Assembly (NCBI RefSeq): GCF_000708205.1
Contig: NW_014575553.1
Location: forward strand, 65,876-129,875
Origin: Mixia osmundae IAM 14324
Lineage: Eukaryota > Basidiomycota > Mixiomycetes > Mixiales > Mixiaceae
DNA: 64,000 nucleotides
Direction: 5' to 3'
The notes below the pieces were generated by a model, which saw nothing but the letters and a program-made list of their open reading frames with translations, made no database searches and was not told the DNA's origin. Made by a program: the position numbers and the translations under genes. Below, one piece after another: positions 19,991 to 30,096 of the stretch (position 1 is the first letter of the stretch; each line of letters opens with the position of its first letter).

Positions 19991-21895
19991 ATGCACTTTC
20001 ATCTGCTCGGCCTGGTGCCGGTCATCTGTTCGCTCTCGTTCGTGCATGCCAACGCTCGCCTACAACATCGTCACACACACGGCAAACGTCAGGCCAACTC
20101 GATCAATGTCGATGTCAACGTCGACGGTTTGGCCACTTTCAGAGGCAAGCGAGTGAAGTCAGCCTTGGGCAAGCAGGCTCACCTTCATTCGCAGGATCGC
20201 TCAATCCCAAGGGCGTCGAGACGTTCCATTCGATTCCTTACGTCGAAAAGCCAGGACGGCTGGAAGCCCCTCGAACACTCAAGGGGCCCCTTGTGCCCGC
20301 CTTTCGATCGGCAACCACGCAGGCACCAGCATGCCCGCAGCTCGATACTCCTATGGCAAGTCCCGTTGCCAGGCAAGCGTCAGCTCAGATCTGACCCCGG
20401 CTACGCAGTCGAGCGAGATTACCCCGGCAATCAAGCAGCAGATCGGTCAGGAGCTCGGCATCTTAGGTCCGTCCTCAACGTTCGCGACAGTCTCTCACGG
20501 GCTCAGACTGTACGACTAGGCCTCGAAACCGCCGTCGCTGGACTTTCGAGAGCGCCCACGTCGGAGGATTGTCTCTATCTGTCAATCTATCGTCCCAAAG
20601 GCACGACCGCTACCGATAGGCTGCCTGTCCTCGTCTGGTATCACGGCGGTGGCTACACGACCGGTTCGTCAGCCTTGTACGATGGCTCTGACATTGTCGC
20701 CATGAGCGTCAGACTCGGCACGCCCATCGCCGTCGTCGTGCCCAACTACCGCCTCGGTGCCTATGGTTTCCTGGCGGGTCAGCAGATGCAAGATGCTCTC
20801 TTGTCCAATCTCGGCTTCATGGACCAGCGCATGGCCCTCTTCTGGATCGCTTATCACTCGAGATCGTTTGGCATAGATCCGTTCAAGGTCACCATCAGCG
20901 GTCAATCAGCCGGCGCAGCCAGTGTCGGCTATCATACCCTCTTCGCAAACGGCAGGACAGCCTACCTCTCACACCTCTTCAGAGCGACGATCGAACAGAG
21001 CGGCGACCCTTCATACTTTATCGGGACCATGACTGACGGCCAGGCCTCATTCGACACGCTCGCTCATGCCTGCGGGTGCGGCCACGCCAAGGATCCCATT
21101 GCTTGCCTCCGAGCGGTACCTGCAGACCAGTATGCAGCCAGCACTCGCTACCTCGGGCGCGTGGCATACAACAGCAATCTGAAGCCCTTCGGTATCAAGA
21201 TGGACAACCGCTGGCTCACCTCGACTGCAACCAAAGCGCTCCACGACGGCCTTTTCTCGCACGTGCCTTCTATCAGTGGTAGCGCGACGGACGAAGGCAC
21301 CTTACCCGCCCTCAACAGTGCATACATAGCTACAAAGGCCGCCTCCTTCGCCGTCTGGGTCTCTGCATTTTTTGGCAACAAGCTCACAGCAGAGGAGAGT
21401 GACAATGTTGCTAGGCTCTATCCGGACGAACAAGCGAATGGCTCGCCTTATGATAGCGGATCGATGCCGGTCGTCAATCCGCTCTTCAAAAGAGTGGCAA
21501 GCTTTCTAGGCGACTATTCCGTTCAGTCGAGTCGTCGACGCTTTGCGGAAGCTCGTGTCGCCCAGAACGTACCGACTTACACCTATCAGTGGAACGCGAC
21601 CAGAGTCTTACCGGTCCTGGGGGCCTGTCACGCGTCTGACGTGCCTGCATGGTGGTATGAGAGTTGGGACAAGACTGGCATGGGCGCAGCGATGCGTCAG
21701 TACTTTGTCTCCTTTGTCGCTACACTCAACCCCAATCCTGTCAAGCCGGTCACTCCACTTCCTCATTGGCAGCCTCGTGGACAAGGAGGCGAGCAGATCC
21801 TGTTTGACTCGGACAAAGTTGTGGCCGGAAATGACAACTACCGCAAGACTCAGATTGACTATCTTATTCAACTTCAAGACAGTCACTACAGCTGA
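19991..21895 (+). CDS. Secreted type-B carboxylesterase/lipase
   Basis: Model: join(19991..20144,20195..20355,20409..20509,20551..21895), 586 aa. Signal peptide MHFHLLGLVPVICSLSFVHA. The alpha/beta-hydrolase core reads GVETFHSIPYVEKPGRLEAP, ACPQLD, SEDCLYLSIYRPKG, VLVWYHGGGYTTGS, FKVTISGQSAGAASVGYH (nucleophile Ser in GQSAG), SATDEGT (acid) and VLGACHASDVPAW (His). All triad positions are present. FGGDP of most relatives is FGIDP. The first two introns need GC donors (GCAAGC at 20145, GCAAGT at 20356) and the third is only 41 bases; the family N-terminus is restored only if these are spliced. Likely hydrolyses extracellular esters or lipids. A second reading without splicing stays open but destroys the conserved N-terminal half. 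Confidence 0.85.
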   Translation: MHFHLLGLVPVICSLSFVHANARLQHRHTHGKRQANSINVDVNVDGLATFRGKRVKSALGKQAHLHSQDRSIPRASRRSIRFLTSKSQDGWKPLEHSRGPLCPPFDRQPRRHQHARSSILLWQVPLPGKRQLRSDPGYAVERDYPGNQAADRSGARHLRSVLNVRDSLSRAQTVRLGLETAVAGLSRAPTSEDCLYLSIYRPKGTTATDRLPVLVWYHGGGYTTGSSALYDGSDIVAMSVRLGTPIAVVVPNYRLGAYGFLAGQQMQDALLSNLGFMDQRMALFWIAYHSRSFGIDPFKVTISGQSAGAASVGYHTLFANGRTAYLSHLFRATIEQSGDPSYFIGTMTDGQASFDTLAHACGCGHAKDPIACLRAVPADQYAASTRYLGRVAYNSNLKPFGIKMDNRWLTSTATKALHDGLFSHVPSISGSATDEGTLPALNSAYIATKAASFAVWVSAFFGNKLTAEESDNVARLYPDEQANGSPYDSGSMPVVNPLFKRVASFLGDYSVQSSRRRFAEARVAQNVPTYTYQWNATRVLPVLGACHASDVPAWWYESWDKTGMGAAMRQYFVSFVATLNPNPVKPVTPLPHWQPRGQGGEQILFDSDKVVAGNDNYRKTQIDYLIQLQDSHYS

Positions 21896-22057
21896 ACAGA
21901 CAGCGGACAATGTTGTATCTACTCATAGCTTGCTTGCCTGCTTTTGCGTTGACGTGGCCTTCTTGTGTGGAGGAGGGGCCGATGATCGATGACAGGTGGA
22001 CGTTGAGCGTTGCAATTGGACGCGCTCCTTATCGATTTGTCTTCATCACATCCGCAA

Positions 22058-22464
22058 ATGTCTGCAACAGCGACATCAGGCACGAATTCGCCGCCGTTGG
22101 AGAAGGTGCGTCTGTACGTCAAGCACGCCATGCGAAGCTGAAGCAGTAGTGCGAGCCAGTCCGGTGGCGCAGAGTGAGCGACTCGTCCGGGCTAGCGATC
22201 TGACTGACTAGCATTGGCAGCCCTATGGGTCGGTCGTCCATCGGCAAAGAGGCTCAGACAGGACAATCAGACGAAGGCGAGACTCGCGGCGGCTCTTTCG
22301 AGGGCGGTGACAGCTCCGAGCAAGGCTCTGCAGGGGACGATATCTCCTCTGTAAGCGAACTTGCGGGCGTTGCAGTCTGGTGACTCATGCTAGCTTCACA
22401 GGCCATGTCATCGGCCAAAGATAGCATCAAGGCGTCCGGAGGAAGCTCAGAAGTGTCTCAATAG
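22058..22464 (+). CDS. Small hydrophilic protein, unknown
   Basis: Proposed model join(22058..22113,22221..22350,22402..22464), 82 aa, beginning MSATATSGTNSPPLEKVRL and rich in Gly, Ser, Glu and Asp (ETRGGSFEGGDSSEQGSAGD), ending AMSSAKDSIKASGGSSE. The second intron (22351..22401, GTAAGC...CACAG) is strong; the first (GTACGT...GGCAG, 107 bases) is longer than usual here. An alternative is a shorter protein starting at the ATG at 22225. Composition resembles stress-linked hydrophilic proteins, but I cannot name a family. Confidence 0.42.
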
Positions 22465-22659
22465 CTTGCTGCTTCACGAAGACAAAGATCACTAAGCCTA
22501 TAGTAAGATGCATTGTGTTCAAGTTAAAGGGGCACTTCATCCCAACAGATTTGGCAGAACCGAGAAGCAAGTCACGACACAACTACGAAGCCGTCAAAGC
22601 GCGCGTCCTCTTGAGTACTGATAATCCTCCTGATGTAGCAGTCTTCGCATCGAATGCTG

Positions 22660-25096
22660 TCAGAGTTCAGTGCGGTGCTGCATCCACCAATGTGCGCCCG
22701 CTTGCCGTTTGATCGAATCCATACCTTCGCCCAGCGTGGCGAAGAGTACCTTGACGATTGCGTCTTTGCCTTCCAGGCGTGCCGCGCCTGCTCGCTCGCC
22801 GGTATGACCTTCGGCCTGGATTAGCTGAGCGATCGTGTCGAGCAGAGTGAGCAAGAGCGTCAAGTTGACTGCCGGTATGAGATCGATGAGCACGAGAAGC
22901 AGATGACCCCGTCGCAGACTCAGAGCGTGACTCTCGAGCGGACTGGGGCCAGCGACGTCGTCTAGCCGAGTCGACACATCTTCTGGCTTGTCGTCACTCT
23001 CTGAATCCCTTTCGAACCGAGCTTCATGTTGTGATCGACCCAGTGCGTCCTGGACCGCCTCCGAGCTCGACAGTGAGGCCAGATTGCTCTCGCGGGGAAC
23101 ATCCGAAGCAGCGAGCGCATTGGTATCTTCGAGCGCGTGGGGTGGTATGTCTTGGATTGTCTTGATTAGCTTCGCTACGCAGTACCAGGCCAGTGCATCG
23201 TCAACTTCAGAGGCTCGCTTGACCATGGTCGTGTACGCCAGCCGTATTTGCGAAGAGGTCATCATCTCAGGATAACTCTGTGTACGACATCAGCTCGAGC
23301 CTACTTGTGGGAGGACTAGAGCTGACTCGTAAGACCAGGTCTGAGTACCATGGCATGAGCTCGATTGAGCAGCGCTTGTTCTTCGCAAAGACTGCCAGCA
23401 CGACCGAGTGCGCAGAATCAAAAGCATCGGCATATCGAGCATCGTCGAGGTAGCGTCTCGTCATCGGCATGATGTGAGACTCGACATAGTCGTCTGGTAG
23501 AGTCTCCATGAGCTGCTCGGCAACATTGAGATAATATGTCAGGCACGCCCTGTCTACTTCGCGGTCTGTTTGCGAGCTAGCGTGTCTTGGCTCAAGCTTA
23601 GTGATGATCGCTCGAGCATCATCGCTGCTCGCCCTTGCACAGAGATCGAGCGCACCATGCCACGCATTGAGATATGCTCCAAAGCCATCCGGGCCGAAGC
23701 GTTGTGTAACAAAGTAGACCTTGCTGAAAGTCTGCAGCGTAAGGGAGGTCAAGTCGAGTACAGCTGCTGGAGGTCTCCCGACTTGACTCGGTGTGGACGT
23801 AAGCAACGTCATGAGGGCGGAATGGATCATGGTGAGCGTGAACAGCAGCGTCTTGTGATGCGTCCATGGCTGCTTTGCCAAGCGCGTGGTACTTGCAAGC
23901 TCGGTATCCTTTGTGACATCTGACCACCTACACCGTCGCCAGCTGGCTTCAACACGAGCTACTAGTCTGAGCAGACGCAGACAAGAGCTTTCGATATATT
24001 CGAGCTCGGCGCCCGGAGCTGCAAAGAGGTTGCCAAGAAGACGAGACACCCTGCCGAGCTCAGGGTACAGTGGTAAGCGTAGCAGCGAATCTAGGCGATC
24101 TTGCGAGCTCGAGGGCGACTGAAGCCTCGTGTCAGCACACGGTCCTTCATCAAAAGTCAAGGCATGCGTACGTTCCAGGCAAGGCCATCCACTGTCTCGA
24201 TAAGATCGTCATCGAGTCCATCGAAAAGTCGACCATTATCGAAACAGCTCTCAATGGTTGTCGTCAGCATCGATATGAGTGGCTTCCGCGAGGTCAGCTG
24301 GGACAAGCTCGAGCTGGGAGCGCGCTTACTGCGACGGGGAGAGCGCCCAGCTTGGCACTATCGACGATGGGCAATGTCTGAGCTGCCAGATAGGTCGGTA
24401 ATGACATGGCAGTCGAGACCGCCGGGCCGCTAGACAAGAGGTCGCCTGGGCCTGCTTCCCGATCAGCGTCATGATTCATCGAGTCTGTGGTGACTGACGA
24501 CGATGATCATTGCTGGTCCAAGTCAAATCCAGTTGCGGCGTCGTCCCCGTCATGTACTCGAGCACTTCGGCCCATAGTATCAATGTCTCGTTCTCTGCTC
24601 TACCCATGAGACTTTTGCCGCCGACGTAGAGGCTGTCCTGTCGTTCCTTTACGGCCTGGAGAGCAGACAGACAGCCGCTGGCCACCACGAGCTTCCTGAC
24701 TGGATGGTTGATCTGCAGCTTCGAGCTTGAAGATGCTTGCTCGCTCTCGTCTGAGCCATCAAGCGCCTGCAGCACGGCGTCAAGACAATTTGCGAGCTGT
24801 CGTCTCCCTCTCCATCCTGGGCCTTGCTCTTGTGAGACGTGATCCACCCTTCCCAGGAAGCCTCGCTGTATCGCTCGATAGATCTCCTGACCCCTCTCAT
24901 AGTGCACCAGATCTTGAGGGTCGCCCGTCTTTGACCACAAGCAGGCCGACTGGAGCAAGACTCGGCAGAGATGGGTCAATTGCGGCAAGGGCAGCGTCGC
25001 TAGGTGGTAAGCGAGCACAGTCGGCAAGCTGGCGGGTAACGGCGACGAGGCCGGGAGGTGTAGATCATGCAGCAGGTTGATGTAGCTCTCTGACAT
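22660..25096 (-). CDS. Pex8-like peroxisomal import protein (tentative)
   Basis: Model: complement(join(22660..23277,23327..24118,24172..24282,24330..24451,24499..25096)), about 746 aa, five exons in consistent phase. It is an all-helical, leucine-rich protein without membrane segments. Landmarks: MSESYINLLHDLHLP at the start, LTYYLNVAEQLMETLPDDY, DAFDSAHSVVLAVFAKN, then LVLRSYPEMMTSSQIRLAYT across the last splice, and LLLTLLDTIAQLI. The SAHSVVLAVFA and (F/Y)P-x-x-x-(S/T)xxQ(F/I)RLA motifs are as I remember from fungal Pex8, which bridges docking and RING complexes in peroxisome import. Pex8 usually ends in a PTS1; this one ends HRTEL, which is not canonical. The frame extends 35 codons upstream to another ATG at 25201. 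Confidence 0.45.
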
Positions 25097-25945
25097 GATC
25101 AGCAGTTGCCGCCTCGCATGCGCATCCCCAAAACCGTCCGCGTCAGAATCTGACCAACTCACGTGATCCACCCTCACGATCGGGCTTCGGGCTAGAACCA
25201 CGTAGCGACTTGGCTGACTGCCATCTGTCTTTCGCGATAAGCGCGGGCCACTGTGTCAGCAAGCACCCTTCTCTCATCTGGCCTTACTGTGGGCTCAAAC
25301 AAAGTGCAAGCACCGTGGATTCGACTGCAAACGCAAAAGGCTATACAGAGTATAGACAAGTCTTCAGTCCTTTCCTCAAAGCTTCCGCTTGGTTAGACGC
25401 GTTGCTAGCTTCCACCACGGGCTGTAGACGCATAAGATCAGCCAGAAAGCTAGGCGGCCCATGGACTCGGCTTCGGCCGGCCAAAGCCTCCTCTCCGTTC
25501 ACTAAAGGGCAACTTGAGTACTATGCGCTGTTGCATGCAGACTTCTCCTGCTCTTATTGAAAGCCGATCGCTCACGGGAGGGGGCCCGAAGCCCATCTGC
25601 GCCGCCCCAGCTGTCCGCAAGCGAAGCAGCAACATTATGATCGAGCACCTTTCCATTTTCGCCATGGATAGATGGCTCACCAGCCAGGCGAATTAGGATC
25701 GTGGGTCACCCCAACGCGCCAATCAGAGTACCCATTCAGTGCCTTGAACTCGGTCTCAAACCCTTGTCTGTTCTATGGACCGCCGTTCGCGTGATTTTGC
25801 GGCCGCGTCACATCGATCGTTGCATTCTGTCGGAATTGGTTATATCTGAAGCGGTCGTCCACAACGCACCAGTGCGCATGCAATAGTCAGGAAGAACACG
25901 CTACTTCGATAACACTCCTTCGGAAAGACTGTTGGCATCGATCGC
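25097..25945. other. Gene-poor spacer
   Basis: About 850 bases with only short, unrelated frames on both strands. It must hold the promoter of the Pex8-like gene on its left side. Nothing else is recognisable. Confidence 0.45.
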
Positions 25946-26564
25946 ATGATGACAGCCACTCCCAGCAGGCTTGCCCGTGCCTGCGCATACTGCAAAATGC
26001 CGAAGCGGCCGCCAGTACGGCAAGCAATGCAGTCGCATAGTCAATGAATCAGTTCAGGAATGTTTTGAACGCGCAAGCCGTTGCTCATGACCAAGTACTG
26101 CAGCGAGTCTACGCCATGCACGTCAGCCAGCTCGAAAAGCTCCAAGTCAAGCTAAAGATGCACAGGACTCCTATGAGAGACGTCTTGCAGAACTCGAGGA
26201 GATTCGTCATCGCCGCGCCATAGAACAGCAAGAGACGTCGTTTCATCAAGCGCAAGAGTTGCAGGAAGCTAGAGATCGTCGGGAAGATGCAAAACGTACG
26301 CAAGAAGCACGTCAGCAAAAAGACTGACAGCAATCGCTCGCCGAAAGTCAAGCACGAGCAGAGCAGCTTTTCGAGATGATGGCACGCAACAATGGTTTTC
26401 TCGCAGTACCGCCTCACCCGAATACTCGCCCGCCCCGCGATCTGGCTCGTCGTCAGCTCTTGATCTATGCCGCTTCCGGAACGCCTCCCGCATACGGCGC
26501 GCCCGCTCGCGAGTCAGTCAGCAACTCGAATGCCTCGATATTTACTCGAGCGCAGAGCCGCTAG
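25946..26564 (+). pseudogene. Broken coiled-coil ORF, possible gene relic
   Basis: From 26091 the + strand encodes a strongly charged heptad-like segment (DSYERRLAELEEIRHRRAIE and DRREDAKRTQEARQQKD), meets a TGA at 26325, then continues in the same frame as QQSLAESQARAEQLFEMMAR and a Pro-rich tail (NTRPPRDLARRQLLIYAASG) to a TAG at 26562. The composition on both sides of the TGA matches, so it looks like one coiled-coil protein interrupted once. Upstream, an ATG at 25946 gives SRLARACAYCKMPKRPP, a hint of a Zn2Cys6 start lacking its later cysteines. No splice pair removes the TGA cleanly. I recognise no family; it may be a decayed host regulator. Confidence 0.4.
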
Positions 26565-27246
26565 CTGCCGCGCACGCCTGCCATCCCCCTCATTAATCGA
26601 CTTGTCGCAGAGGACGGATATGTGTTACACGACGCAACAGACCAACAAAACAATTGCCACCATCTGATTTCAAAAGATTGATGCCCACCTACATCGGTTG
26701 TTTCCCGTTGCTCATACTGTTGCTCTGATACGATAGTCTGGGGAGGGATCAGTGATGGCCGCATTCCGCAGAGTGCCAGGCCTCTGACTAATGTCACGCG
26801 TGTTACGTAGCGCTGGTGCTGTGGATCTCTGAAGTCTCATGAGCGCGATTGAGCAGGTCTCGACGGAGTCACGCGCAGGCATCCTCGCGATCTCCCTCCT
26901 GATATGACTAAGTCCTTTGCCTTCCACACAAGAAGTGAGCAGTCGAATCCACATCTACGCTTGGCCAGGCCTTTTTCGTCGTAATGCGTATGCTTGAGGG
27001 CAAACTCAACCGAATCTGGAGCTGAGCTGAGTTGCGCTGCCATGGAGAGACGCGGGGCACGCGGGGACGCGCCGGCTCTCGAGCTCGAGTCGACACTCGC
27101 CGACTCGTTGGATGCAAGCAAGCTTAGCGCGGTCCTTGCAAACATCCAGAGGCCCACTGCTCACACATCGCACTCGGACTGCAACGCTCTCGGGGCACTG
27201 CTATCATTCTAGGGCCCGACAAACGCTTGCCCCAACACTCGTGACA
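26565..27246. other. Intergenic, promoter of GPD gene
   Basis: 680 bases with no convincing coding frame. The right-hand 200 bases precede the glycerol-3-phosphate dehydrogenase ATG. Confidence 0.4.
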
Positions 27247-28881
27247 ATGGGTTATCGCTCGTCTGCCAGGGAGGCCATCTCGGATGCCTACCATACCGTC
27301 AGACGTCGCAGACATGCAGACACGCCGAGACATCATGCGAAGGAGAAGATCGCCATCATTGGTGAGCTCAGATGGCCAAACGAGCTTCACACCGCTGACC
27401 CAACGATGCCCCACTGCCAGGTTCTGGCAATTGGTGTGTCGCATATGCCTTTTGCATAGTACAAAGATGACATCATGCTCGCAGGGGATCTGCCATCGCT
27501 ATGCTCGTCGGTGAGCGAGCTGCCTGAGCCGCATGGAGCCCGTTGACGCGCCTCGAGCAGGTCAGAATGTCCTGACGCATCCCGACTCGTTCGATGACCA
27601 TGTGCCCATGTATGTGCACGAAGAAGAGGTCAGAATGCTCCACCGCGCACGAGGATCCTCATTGAAGCACAAGAGCAGATAAATGGACGCAAACTCACAG
27701 AGATCATCAATGAGGAACACGAGAATGTCAAATATCTGCCGGGCATCAAGCTTCCCGATAACGTGCAGGCGATACCCGATCTGGCAGAAGCCGTCGACGG
27801 CGCTACTGCACTTATATTCGTCTTGCCACATCAGGTCGGCAGCCCAGACTAGTGTCTGATCGCGAAATGATGCCTGACTTGCAGTTTATTCCCTCTATCT
27901 GTCGTGACCTGCGCGGCAAGATACCCAAACACGGCGTCAAGGCCATCTCACTCATCAAAGTGGGCTTCCATACTTTGGTTGATCGGCACAACACTGACAG
28001 ATCAGCAGGGCGTAGACGTCAAAGGAACAAATATCGCCATCTTTGCAGACGTCATCGAATCTCTGCTCAATGTCAGCTGCAGCGCGTTGTCGGGCGCCAA
28101 TATTGCAGACGAAGGTCCGTCGGCCATGCTATACGCGCCGCCTTTGCTGAACCAGGCCACCAGTCGCAAAGGGCGCCTTTTCGGAGACGACAGTAGGCTA
28201 CAGACGCAAAGTTGACGGCGTGATGTAGGCAGCGCAAGGGGACGTGAGACCACTTGCTGACGCTCGGCTTGTCATGCGCAGGTGGCAGAAGCTCTTCCAG
28301 AACGAAAACTTCCACGTGCAGATCATCGACGATGTAGCGGGCGTCTCACTCTGCGGCGCACTCAAGAACGTCGTCGCTGTTGCTGCAGGCTTTTCAGATG
28401 GACTGGGTTGGGGTAACAACTCGAAAGCGGCCATCATGCGGATCGGTCTGCTCGAAATGAAGAAATTCTCGATGGAGTTCTTTCAAGGCGTCAGACCGGA
28501 GACCTTCGTCCAGGAGTCTGCGGGCGTCGCTGATCTGATCACTACCTGTAAGTCAGTGCTGCATTGCATGTCGCTCGAGCTAAGTCCTGTATCAGGCTTC
28601 GGTGGACGGAACCGCAAGTGTGCAGAGGCATATGTCAAAACAGGAAAGGTAAGTCCCACCGCCTTACCGCACAGATATGAGCTGATGAAGGAAAGCAGCC
28701 GTTCGATGTGCTAGAGAAACAGCTTCTGAATGGGCAGAAGCTGCAAGGCGTCGAGACTGCGCGGGAGGTCCACAATTTCCTGCAAGCACGTGGCAGGGTG
28801 GACGAATACCCTCTTTTCAGGACAGTGTATGAGATTGCCTACAAGTCTCTCGAACCTTCAAAGATCACGGCGAAGTTGTAG
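27247..28881 (+). CDS. GPD1: NAD-dependent glycerol-3-phosphate dehydrogenase with C-terminal AKL
   Basis: Model: join(27247..27361,27421..27433,27485..27510,27561..27628,27679..27834,27885..27959,28009..28114,28164..28224,28282..28547,28596..28648,28699..28881), 373 aa, ten introns, all in phase. It reconstructs [18 protein letters not shown] (NAD fold), [61 protein letters not shown] (catalytic Lys), [19 protein letters not shown] and [17 protein letters not shown]. The enzyme reduces dihydroxyacetone phosphate to glycerol-3-phosphate, feeding glycerol synthesis for osmotic balance and lipid synthesis. Exons 2 and 3 are only 13 and 26 bases. The last residues are ITAKL; AKL is a canonical peroxisomal PTS1 tripeptide. 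A 34-residue Arg/His-rich N-terminal extension precedes the fold. Confidence 0.95.
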
Positions 28882-28974
28882 CGGGGCGAACATGTCAAAG
28901 GATTGATGTACATCAGTGTGCTTCTTGCATCAACATTAGCATTGCAGCAACAACAAAAGGCCTCTGGGTGTGCG

Positions 28975-30006
28975 TTATAATGTGCCCGCTCTATACTGTC
29001 TGAAGAGCTCCATGCCGGTCTTCATGATGGCTGCAGTCTCCTCGTCGAGCTCTTCGTCTTCGTCGAGGGGCATGCCGAGAATAGCGTCGCCAGGCTTGCT
29101 TGTTGACGCTTTTGTAGCCTTGGCAGCCCGTGCTCGTGCGATGAGCTCAGGGGCATCTGCAAGGTTGCCTGGCGCCGGTGGCTCAGGCGGCACATGCGGG
29201 GTAGGATGTTCGAGGATCTTGAGCGTGGCGAGCAAGTCGCGCACGGCCTTTTCGTTTGGCAAGAGCTTCGGTGGCTCTGGCTCTCGCTGCGGAGCCGAAC
29301 TCGGCTGCATCTCATCGAGCAGTCGTACCGGCTCATCTGGTGCTCTGACGATTCCCTGAGCGAGCGTGGTGATGGTGTCGCGCGTCTTGAGCGAATTGGC
29401 GCGCAAGGTGTAGAGCTCAAAGAATTGCGAGGCTTCTCTGCAGGTGGGCGAGCAGTACTTGCCTGTCTCTCGGACATCGTTGACCTTGTGCTTGCGTGAT
29501 GAGATGCGGTAGACGGGCTTATCGTCCGGATCGAACGGCAGCGAGGGCGCGTGGTGGCAAGTCGGATATGCACATAGCTCGTTGGCGTGTCGCTCGAGTA
29601 GGATGTCCGCATAGTCTTGAGGGCTGATCAGATCCGCCTGTACATGACACGTCTTACTCAGCCAGACTCACTGAAGGGACAGACGAGCAAGACGGACAGA
29701 CTGCTTCAGTCGACTTCGACTGGTAGGAGCGCTGCTCAGCTCGAGGATGAGGTCGAGCGAGCTCTGCAGGCGGGAGATGGCTCTGTGCTCACTCGTCCGT
29801 TGAATGTCATCGTAGTGCGCTCTGCTCGTGCTCGCTACAGGACTGCTCGAGGGCAGATTGACAGACAAGCTCGACGTGAATCCGCCTGCTGGATGGGTCT
29901 GCCTCGGCAAGGGCTGGACAGTCGCGATTGGCAAGCCATTAGTCGCTAGGATCTCGACCGGCTCATTCAGGCCATGACTAGATCTCGGCACTGCTGCAGA
30001 GACCAT
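28975..30006 (-). CDS. RTR1: Rtr1/RPAP2 RNA polymerase II CTD phosphatase
   Basis: Model: complement(join(28975..29637,29698..30006)), 323 aa, one 60-base intron with a GTCCGT donor. Exon 2 opens ADLISPQDYADILLERHANE, followed by the Rtr1-type zinc finger: LCAYPTCHH, then VYRIS, KVNDVRETGKYCSPTCREAS, i.e. C-x4-C ... C-x3-C as in RPAP2. Exon 1 gives helical RLQSSLDLILELSS. Rtr1/RPAP2 removes Ser5 phosphate from the polymerase II CTD and helps import the enzyme into the nucleus. The C-terminal half is acidic and Pro-rich. The GTG-AG alternative at 29686 would break the frame, so I chose the earlier donor. Head-to-head with acetoacetyl-CoA synthetase. Confidence 0.82.
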
Positions 30007-30096
30007 GACGAACCAGGAAAGGAGCGCAAGCGGGCAAAGTCAATCGCGCGCCGAACCTTGACTCGACTGGCAGCCGCATCCCTCGTTCTGCTCACA
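30007..30096. promoter_or_regulatory. 90-base divergent promoter, RTR1 / acetoacetyl-CoA synthetase
   Basis: Only 90 bases separate opposite start codons, so 5' UTRs and promoters must overlap one another or the coding regions. No motif recognised. Confidence 0.4.

Noticed and set aside
21910-22149. Frame starting MLYLLIACLPAFALTWPS that looks like a signal peptide
   Set aside because: It begins 15 bases after the esterase stop, has no domain after the hydrophobic start and competes with a better spliced small gene; probably 3' UTR.
26109-26417. Minus-strand hydrophobic ORF that looks like a membrane protein
   Set aside because: It is the complement of the charged coiled-coil frame; Leu/Phe richness is an artefact of antisense Glu/Lys codons.
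29640-29690. GTGAGT donor at 29671 for the RTR1 intron
   Set aside because: Although a better consensus, it shifts the frame into a stop; the GTCCGT donor at 29697 keeps phase and gives the Rtr1 motif.
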